From an uncultured Alphaproteobacteria bacterium (GTDB taxonomy: Bacteria; Pseudomonadota; Alphaproteobacteria; Caulobacterales; Caulobacteraceae), in assembly GCA_937920085.1 (NCBI GenBank), contig CALETE010000014.1, positions 1 to 29,773 of the forward strand: a stretch of 29,773 bases of DNA. The letters are read 5' to 3'. Below the pieces are notes generated by a model, which was given only the letters and a program-made list of their open reading frames with translations, was not told the DNA's origin and did not search any database. Positions 24,492 through 29,773 of this stretch are shown one piece after another. The first letter of the stretch is position 1. Every line of letters starts with the position of its first letter. A program made the translations under genes and the position numbers.

Positions 24492-25931
24492 ATGAAGTCG
24501 ACCAAGTGCCTCTTGGCCATGTCGCTGATCCTGAGTGTCGGCGGGTGTGCGACAGTTGGACCTAATTACACAGCTCCGGCTGCGCCGACGGCCCTGTCAT
24601 TTTCGATGGTGGGGGACTCACAACCCACCTCCCTGCAGTTATCGCCTGAAAACAGCCCGGCGGGGGCGTGGTGGACGGCACTTAAGTCCCCAAAATTGGA
24701 CCAGGTCATCCGCTTGGGCCTTGAGGGAAGTCCAACCCTTGCTGAAGCCGACGCAACCCTAAACCGAGCCCAGGCGCAAGCAGCCGCAGTCAAGGGGGCT
24801 TTAGGCCCCCAAGTGAATGCTGAAGCCTCGCCCATGCGTGAGCGGATCAATACCCAGTCCTTTGGCTTTGTTGGATTTCCAAGCCCGACGATCAACCTCT
24901 ACTCCATCGGCGGAACGGTAACCTACGACCTTGATTTATTTGGGGGGCGGAAGCGAACACTAGAGAATGCGAAGGCGCGGGCAGAAGCTGAGCGCCACCG
25001 CCTCGATGCGGCCTATCTTGCCCTGACCGGCAACATCGCCATCCAAGCCCTGAAGATTGCCTATCTCCGCGCAGAGCGTGACGCCTTAGACGCGGTGATC
25101 GCAGATGATAACCACACCGTAGAGATGCTTCAAAAGGCCGAAAACGCCGGAGGCTCGGGAACAACGGCTGTCGCCAGTGGCTATGGACTTTTGGCAAAGG
25201 ATCAGGGCCTGCGCCCCGCCCTGACCCGTGACATCAACGCCGCCCGTCATCAGCTGGCCTATCTGGTTGGCAAGTCGCCGGCGGAATGGTCTCCACCTGA
25301 TTTTGATATCGGAGACTTCACCCCTCCGACTACAATTCCCATCAGCTTGCCTTCGAGCATAGTGCGCGAAAGGCCGGACATCCTCGCGGCCGATGCGGAA
25401 CGCCATGCTGCGACGGCTCAAATTGGCGTTGCAACAGCCGAATTGTTTCCCGATGTGAAGTTGAGCGCGAGCCTAATCCAAGGCTCCATAGAACCAAGTA
25501 ATCTGCTGAGCTATAGTTCCAGCGGCTGGAGCCTCATTGCAGGCCTAACCGCACCTGTCTTTGACGGCGGCCGCCTCCAAGCCAATAAGTCAGCCGCCAT
25601 TGAAAATGCCAAGGCCGCGGACGCCCGCTATCGCAGCGCAGTTCTGCGTGCCCTTTTACAAGTGGCTGATTCCGTAAGTGCCCTTGGGCAGGACGACCTT
25701 TCCCTTGAGGCGGCGCATAGGTTTGAGCTGGTCGCCCAGGCAAATTTGAAGGACTCGCAATCGGCCTATGACCTGGGTGGTGGTCCGAAAATTGCCGTGG
25801 CCAATGCGCGCAAAGAGGTCAATCGGGCCCGTCGAAGCACCTTAGAGATTGAAGGGCGACGGGCTGTAAACCTTGTGGAATTGATGACCGCGACCGCTGC
25901 TCACTGGTCGCCCGCAGAGGCCGGATCCTAG
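24492..25931 (+). CDS. NodT-type outer-membrane factor lipoprotein
   Basis: 479 residues. The signal peptide MKSTKCLLAMSLILSVGGC ends in a lipobox (VGGC), then ATVGPNYTAPA, the conserved start of NodT/OprM-type efflux lipoproteins. Two OEP repeats follow, with SPKLDQVIRLGLEGSPTLAEADATLNRAQAQAAA, DLFGG in the first beta region and RERPDILAADAERHAATAQIGVATAELFPDVKL at the second. It forms the trimeric channel through the outer membrane. The ATG at 24492 was chosen for the signal peptide; the frame is open 200 bases further upstream but overlaps the adaptor gene. Operon with the adaptor (four bases) and with the ATP-grasp gene (two bases). Confidence 0.94.
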   Translation: MKSTKCLLAMSLILSVGGCATVGPNYTAPAAPTALSFSMVGDSQPTSLQLSPENSPAGAWWTALKSPKLDQVIRLGLEGSPTLAEADATLNRAQAQAAAVKGALGPQVNAEASPMRERINTQSFGFVGFPSPTINLYSIGGTVTYDLDLFGGRKRTLENAKARAEAERHRLDAAYLALTGNIAIQALKIAYLRAERDALDAVIADDNHTVEMLQKAENAGGSGTTAVASGYGLLAKDQGLRPALTRDINAARHQLAYLVGKSPAEWSPPDFDIGDFTPPTTIPISLPSSIVRERPDILAADAERHAATAQIGVATAELFPDVKLSASLIQGSIEPSNLLSYSSSGWSLIAGLTAPVFDGGRLQANKSAAIENAKAADARYRSAVLRALLQVADSVSALGQDDLSLEAAHRFELVAQANLKDSQSAYDLGGGPKIAVANARKEVNRARRSTLEIEGRRAVNLVELMTATAAHWSPAEAGS

Positions 25932-25933
25932 GC

Positions 25934-26806
25934 TTGCGCATCGCCTATCTGGCCTGCGCCGAGGTCCTGCCAGGAGCCGTCGAACGGCGGCCGGACGCCT
26001 TTGAGCATGACCAGGAGGTTGCGGCTATAAGGCCTGCCTTAGCGGCCAGGGGCGCAGACCTTGTCGAGATCGACTGGCGTCTCTGCGACCCTGCCGAATT
26101 CGACCTGCTATTGGTCCGGACCACCTGGGACTATGTCCGTCGAGAGGCTGAATTCCTGGCTTTTCTCAACCGGGCGCAGGAGGCGACGCGGGTAGAAAAT
26201 TCTCCGGAAGTCATCACTTGGAACCTGTCGAAGCGCTATTTACAGGGGCTAATTGACAAGGGTCTGCCGGTCATTCCGTCCCTCTTTGTGGAAACGGCCA
26301 CACCTTTGGGCGAGGTGTTCGAGGCCCTTGGGGTCGATGAGATCGTCATGAAACCTGTCATTGGCGCGGGAGGGTTCGGGCAGTCCAGGCTGCACAGAAA
26401 AGACCTAAACCCCAGGGCCGAAATGACAGCCGGGCTTTTCGCACAGCCGCTCATCCCCGAGATTTGCACCTTCGGTGAGATCTCGATGATCTTTGTCGAC
26501 GGCGAATTCTCTCACGCCCTGCGCAAAATACCGACCGCCGGTGAGTATCGTATTCAAGTGATCCACGGAGGTCGAAATCAGGCCTATCAGCCCACAGCTA
26601 CCGAAATTGCCGTCGCAAAGTCCTTTGTGGATGCCCTACCCGTCCCTGCTTTGGCATGCCGCGTCGACTTGGTGCCTCATGGTGAGGGGCTCTTGCTGAT
26701 GGAATTAGAAGCGATTGAGCCTCACCTCTTTCCGGAATTTGGCCCAGATCTCGGTGCCCGCGTGGCGAAGGCCTGCCTAAATAGGTCTTTAACTCCCACA
26801 GCTTAA
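25934..26806 (+). CDS. ATP-grasp ligase (RimK/DcsG-like)
   Basis: 290 residues. The N-terminal part has LLLVRTTWDYVRREAEFLAFLN; the ATP-grasp core shows EIVMKPVIGAGGFGQSRLHR, FGEISMIFVDGEFSHALRKIPTAGEYRIQVIHGG and, near the end, CRVDLV with LLLMELEAIEPHLF, where the Glu residues should bind Mg2+. This pattern matches the group annotated as RimK-type glutathione synthetase-like ligases, including the cycloserine cyclo-ligase DcsG. Such enzymes use ATP to form an amide bond between a carboxylate and an amine. The start is TTG, two bases after the outer-membrane factor stop, so translation is probably coupled. The substrate is unknown; location suggests the product is exported by the preceding system or that the ligase confers resistance to a compound. 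Confidence 0.85.
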   Translation: MRIAYLACAEVLPGAVERRPDAFEHDQEVAAIRPALAARGADLVEIDWRLCDPAEFDLLLVRTTWDYVRREAEFLAFLNRAQEATRVENSPEVITWNLSKRYLQGLIDKGLPVIPSLFVETATPLGEVFEALGVDEIVMKPVIGAGGFGQSRLHRKDLNPRAEMTAGLFAQPLIPEICTFGEISMIFVDGEFSHALRKIPTAGEYRIQVIHGGRNQAYQPTATEIAVAKSFVDALPVPALACRVDLVPHGEGLLLMELEAIEPHLFPEFGPDLGARVAKACLNRSLTPTA

Positions 26807-26854
26807 AGTCCTGAGTTGCAAATGCGCATTGAAGCATTGGATCGGGAGACCCCC

Positions 26855-27241
26855 ATGACCCGCGTCGCAGGTTACGCACGTAGCACCTCAGATCACTTCG
26901 AGCCTGAAAACGATCTGGATCCAACGGCACAGAGGCGGCTACGGGGTCATCTGGAACAGATCGACTATACGGCCTTCGCCTCGAACAAAGAGATTCTGGC
27001 GTCTATTCTGGGCCGAGCGGAACTCTCGAAAATGCAACACCTTGCTGTTGCCGCGGCCCATGCCCGGGGCATTTGGGTTAAGGCAGCAATCACCATGACC
27101 GAAACCGGTGGGACGATCACGCCGCAACAGGCAGTTAAGCTCGCCGAGTTGCGCCACACCTTCGATGAGCTGTCGGCCGCCTATGAAGCACTCCGCCGCA
27201 TGATCGAGCGGGGCTATGTGATTTATTCTCCCGCGGCCTAG
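26855..27241 (+). CDS. Small conserved-looking protein of unknown function
   Basis: 128 residues from ATG 26855, which has GGGAG six bases upstream; an ATG at 26822 lacks one. I do not recognise a family. The N-terminus is polar (MTRVAGYARSTSDHFEPENDLDP), then a largely alpha-helical protein with amphipathic stretches (AQRRLRGHLEQIDYTAF, ILGRAELSKMQHLAVAAAHARGIWVKAAITM, LAELRHTFDELSAAYEALRRMIERGY). No signal peptide or membrane segment. Codon use resembles neighbours. It is 48 bases after the ATP-grasp gene, so it may belong to the same transcript. A protein-protein interaction role is possible, but nothing in the sequence shows it. Confidence 0.7.
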   Translation: MTRVAGYARSTSDHFEPENDLDPTAQRRLRGHLEQIDYTAFASNKEILASILGRAELSKMQHLAVAAAHARGIWVKAAITMTETGGTITPQQAVKLAELRHTFDELSAAYEALRRMIERGYVIYSPAA

Positions 27242-27313
27242 AACTGCCCACCCTTTAGGTCGCATTACCTGGAGGGATAAAACTCGCAGTAGTTCCGCAT
27301 GTTAGCGCATGTC

Positions 27314-27338
27314 CCGATAAGCGGCCCTCACCTATCGG
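27314..27338. terminator. Inverted repeat between convergent genes
   Basis: CCGATA (27314-27319) and TATCGG (27333-27338) flank a 13-base loop, in the 112-base gap between the small unknown gene (+) and the S10 peptidase gene (-). Position fits a bidirectional end, but the stem is short and no T-run is present. Confidence 0.3.
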
Positions 27339-27353
27339 ATCATGCTTCGACGG

Positions 27354-28919
27354 CTATTTTGCGTCATCATAAAACTTCGCCACATCTGCTTTCATCTGCT
27401 TGAGGGCGTCGGGGTTCAGATAGACCATGTGCCCCGAGGGGTAATAGGCGAAGCGCACATTGCCCTTGAGACTGGGGTCAAGTTGCATATGGGAGACGTC
27501 ATATTCGGTCCCGAAGAATGGCGTCGCCATATCGTAGATGCCGTTGAGCGAATAAAGTTTCAGCTTCGGATTTTGACGCATGGCGACCGAAAGATCCTGG
27601 GCGGTATTGGCCACCTGAGCCGGTCGGTTCGAGCCCGGCGCTTTATGCTTCCAATCCCAAGCCTGGTTAATGCCGGGACCGGATGGAAAATAGTTCAAGT
27701 CTGTGGTGAAGCCGAGATCACGCTCTAGGTAATCGTGGATCGCCGCTGTGTAGGGGCCCGAAACCTGAACGTCAGAGGCATCGTATTCCGGATCTTCACC
27801 GGCGGCATCCACGTCAATGGCCGTAAAGCGGCTGTCATAGCGCCCAACGGTCCGACGCTGATCCCGTAGAAGTTCCTTCCGGAAGCGCGACAGGTCCACT
27901 CTCAGATTCGATCTAATCAAGAAGTCGACTGACAGGCCGGTATAATTCGCCATTTGCTGAGCGACCGACAGCTTTTCGGCCTCAGAAATGTCGCTTCCCT
28001 TAGCGAGGGCAGAAACGTAGGCCCCGTTTGCAAAATCGCGGACCTCCTTAAGGAAGGCCGTAAGGTCTGCAGGCTTCTGAGCGAGTTTGTTGTGATAGGC
28101 CGCCGTTGCCGCATAGCTTGGCAGATAGGTTTGATAAATATGGTCAAACCCACTGTCGCGAACGCCGTAGTTGAGAATTGATGACAGGATCAGGACGCCG
28201 TTTAGCGCCACACCATGATCTTGCAGAGCATAGGCCAAACCTGCGGACCGTGTGGTCCCATAGCTTTCCCCGAAGATGAATTTGGGCGAATTCCAGCGAT
28301 GGTTGATGGTGATATAGCGGATAATCGCCTTGGCGAAGGCGTCGATGTCTTGGTCTACGCCCCAAAATGTCTTGCCAGGGGTGTCGCCCAAAGGCCGCGA
28401 ATATCCTGCGCCGATAGCGTCAAGGAAGACGAGATCGCTCTTGTCCAGGAGGCTTTCGTTGTTATTCACCCGCTGGAAGGGCGGTGAGCTTGCTGGATTA
28501 GGCGCATTGGTCAGCACGCGAACGGGCCCAAAGGACCCCATGTGCAGCCAATAACTCGAAGATCCTGGCCCACCATTATAGAGGAAGGTCACAGGGCGTT
28601 CGGCTTCACCCTTAGCGCGGTCAGCGACATAGGCGACGTAGAACATGCTGGCGATGGGTTTGCCCTCATCGTCCCGGAGGGTCAGAGTTCCTGCTGTAGC
28701 CGTATAGGGAATGGTCTGGCCATTGATGGTCACCGTGTGGCGGCTGGTCTTTGCGGCCTCGACCACAGGAGCCTTGGCAAAATCGGCCTCCGAGATTTTT
28801 GCGGGGCCCTTATCTGCCGCCTCGGGCTTCTTCGCCTCGGGAGCCGATTGAGCAAAACACGCCGGAGCCTGCGCCAAAAGGCTTACACTGGCAAAAAGGG
28901 CCAAAAGAGTACGGTGCAT
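27354..28919 (-). CDS. Exported peptidase family S10 (serine carboxypeptidase-like)
   Basis: 521 residues. Residues 1-23 are a Sec signal peptide (MHRTLLALFASVSLLAQAPACFAQ). The mature part has an alpha/beta-hydrolase core of family S10: YNGGPGSSS at 114-122 (oxyanion region), nucleophile Ser219 in FGESYGT, Asp463 in NGIYDMATP and His497 in YPSGHMVY. The set is complete, so it should be an active periplasmic carboxypeptidase; many bacterial S10 proteins remain uncharacterised. The start ATG at 28919 has GGGAG six bases upstream; the open frame runs further to 29099 but over a divergent promoter and the start of the SDR gene. It is transcribed divergently from the SDR gene across 115 bases. 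Confidence 0.93.
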   Translation of the reverse strand: MHRTLLALFASVSLLAQAPACFAQSAPEAKKPEAADKGPAKISEADFAKAPVVEAAKTSRHTVTINGQTIPYTATAGTLTLRDDEGKPIASMFYVAYVADRAKGEAERPVTFLYNGGPGSSSYWLHMGSFGPVRVLTNAPNPASSPPFQRVNNNESLLDKSDLVFLDAIGAGYSRPLGDTPGKTFWGVDQDIDAFAKAIIRYITINHRWNSPKFIFGESYGTTRSAGLAYALQDHGVALNGVLILSSILNYGVRDSGFDHIYQTYLPSYAATAAYHNKLAQKPADLTAFLKEVRDFANGAYVSALAKGSDISEAEKLSVAQQMANYTGLSVDFLIRSNLRVDLSRFRKELLRDQRRTVGRYDSRFTAIDVDAAGEDPEYDASDVQVSGPYTAAIHDYLERDLGFTTDLNYFPSGPGINQAWDWKHKAPGSNRPAQVANTAQDLSVAMRQNPKLKLYSLNGIYDMATPFFGTEYDVSHMQLDPSLKGNVRFAYYPSGHMVYLNPDALKQMKADVAKFYDDAK

Positions 28920-29034
28920 AGGTCGCTCCCAGTTTTGATCAAGCGCTCCGCCGCCCGATCCCAAGTTCAGACTTGAACCCGCCCGGGGGCTGCTGCCAAG
29001 GTCTATCAAACAAGAAAATTGGAGAGAAACGCAA

Positions 29035-29772
29035 ATGGATGCCCTGGACTTTACCGATAAGGTCGTCCTGGTGGTGGGAGGATCAAGTGGCATCGGCAAC
29101 GGTGTCGCCCGTAGCTTCCTAAAACAGGGTGCGAAGGTCCACGTTTGGGGAACGCGGCTGACCGCAGGCGACTATGACAAGATCGAAGGCTCTGACCTGA
29201 CCGGGCTGATCTACGACAGTGTCGATGTGGCAGACCGTAATCAGATCACCGATAGCGCGTCTAAAATCGCGCACCTCGATGTTCTGATCCTTTGCCAAGG
29301 AACGGTGGTCTATCGGCGCGGCGAATTCGAGCCCGAAGGATGGGATCGGGTCATGGCGGTTAATCTCGACAGCCTGATGGACTGCTCGCGGGCCTTCCAC
29401 GACCGACTTGCAGACGCCCGAGGGTCGATCATCATTGTGAGTTCAGTATCGGGCTTTCAGTCGAACCGAGGCAATCCGGCCTATGCCGCCTCCAAGGCTG
29501 GTGCCGTTAGCCTGACCAAAACCCTAGGCGAAGCCTGGGCGCGGGAGGGCATCCGCGTTAACGGTTTGGCCCCCGGACTGGTCGCCACCAAGCTGACGGC
29601 CGTCACCACCGAAAATCCCCAGCGATTGGAAGGCGCTCTCCGCGCCATACCCATCGGCAGAATGGGCACGCCAGAAGACATGGCCGGTGCCGCCCTGTTC
29701 CTGGCCTCACCCCTGGCCGCCTATGTGGCCGGGCAAACCCTTATCGTTGACGGAGGCCTTAGCCTGTCATGA
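29035..29772 (+). CDS. Short-chain dehydrogenase/reductase (classical SDR)
   Basis: 245 residues, typical length. Rossmann motif VVGGSSGIGNGVA (13-25), then CQG in place of the NNAG motif, a catalytic Ser in VSSVSG, YAASK with the catalytic Tyr and Lys, and RVNGLAPGLVATKL, ending VAGQTLIVDGG. It oxidises or reduces a carbonyl/alcohol using NAD(P)H; an Arg two residues after TGLI-type strands is not clear, so cofactor choice is uncertain. The replacement of the common NNAG by CQG is a mild oddity. The ATG at 29035 follows GGAGAGAAAC. The window ends one base after the stop, so its downstream partners are not visible. Confidence 0.93.
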   Translation: MDALDFTDKVVLVVGGSSGIGNGVARSFLKQGAKVHVWGTRLTAGDYDKIEGSDLTGLIYDSVDVADRNQITDSASKIAHLDVLILCQGTVVYRRGEFEPEGWDRVMAVNLDSLMDCSRAFHDRLADARGSIIIVSSVSGFQSNRGNPAYAASKAGAVSLTKTLGEAWAREGIRVNGLAPGLVATKLTAVTTENPQRLEGALRAIPIGRMGTPEDMAGAALFLASPLAAYVAGQTLIVDGGLSLS

Positions 29773-29773
29773 C

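Noticed and set aside
28920..29099. 60-residue extension of the S10 peptidase
   Set aside because: It crosses the divergent promoter and the SDR start; the ATG at 28919 opens a proper signal peptide with GGGAG six bases upstream.
1..29773. CRISPR array, transposon or prophage
   Set aside because: No regularly spaced repeats, transposase, integrase or phage structural genes were seen on either strand.

Overview
The window is a compact, GC-rich bacterial chromosome segment. It looks like an alphaproteobacterium, most likely Caulobacterales (Caulobacter/Phenylobacterium-like). The reasons are: a cinA-like / sfsA / map / radC neighbourhood that I recall as typical of alphaproteobacteria; an alphaproteobacterial-type LexA box (GAAC-N7-GAAC) before radC; a DUF3018-type MazE antitoxin; a GTP-dependent PEP carboxykinase; and a spinster-type MFS carrier with NodT/EmrA-type efflux partners. 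This placement is inference from gene content. No gene-free stretch longer than about 300 bases exists; the longest gaps (about 120-160 bases) hold promoters, small inverted repeats or nothing I recognise.

Layout. 1-1196 (-): 5' part of a Tat-exported M20-family hydrolase that has lost several metal ligands. 1363-1907 (+): a mazEF toxin-antitoxin pair behind a perfect 14-bp palindrome. 1919-4233 (-): pckG followed 5 bases later by a protein that is only the Rossmann half of XdhC. 4355-7294 (-): a CinA-N/MoaB-type protein and a fused mannose-1-phosphate guanylyltransferase / AGE-type epimerase. 7423-8069 (+): a vapBC toxin-antitoxin pair directly upstream of sfsA-map. 9720-14190 (+): an ABC-2 ATPase and a 1193-residue fusion of ABC permease with an M1 aminopeptidase, lying between map and radC. 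14272-14997 (+): radC with a candidate SOS box. 15085-15981 (+): a WecG/TagA/CpsF glycosyltransferase. 16012-16093 (-): tRNA-Leu(UAA). 16211-19308 (+): a PAS/EAL cyclic-di-GMP phosphodiesterase and a DNA photolyase. 19464-20561 (+): a YeiH-family transporter. 20607-21819 (-): a small winged-helix regulator and a glutathione S-transferase. 21925-27241 (+): a spinster-like MFS carrier, an EmrA/HlyD adaptor, a NodT outer-membrane factor, an ATP-grasp ligase and a small unknown protein. 27354-28919 (-) and 29035-29772 (+): a divergent pair of exported S10 serine carboxypeptidase and SDR oxidoreductase.

Functional reading. Most of the window is housekeeping (gluconeogenesis, nucleotide-sugar supply, protein N-terminal processing, DNA repair) interrupted by accessory modules: two toxin-antitoxin pairs, the ABC/M1 unit and the efflux/ATP-grasp cluster. 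The most system-like candidates are the MFS-adaptor-outer membrane factor-ATP-grasp run, which could make and export a small amide- or peptide-like compound, and the ABC transporter whose permease carries its own extracytoplasmic-type peptidase. Several genes appear to start with TTG or GTG, each chosen because of Shine-Dalgarno spacing or an overlap with the preceding stop codon.
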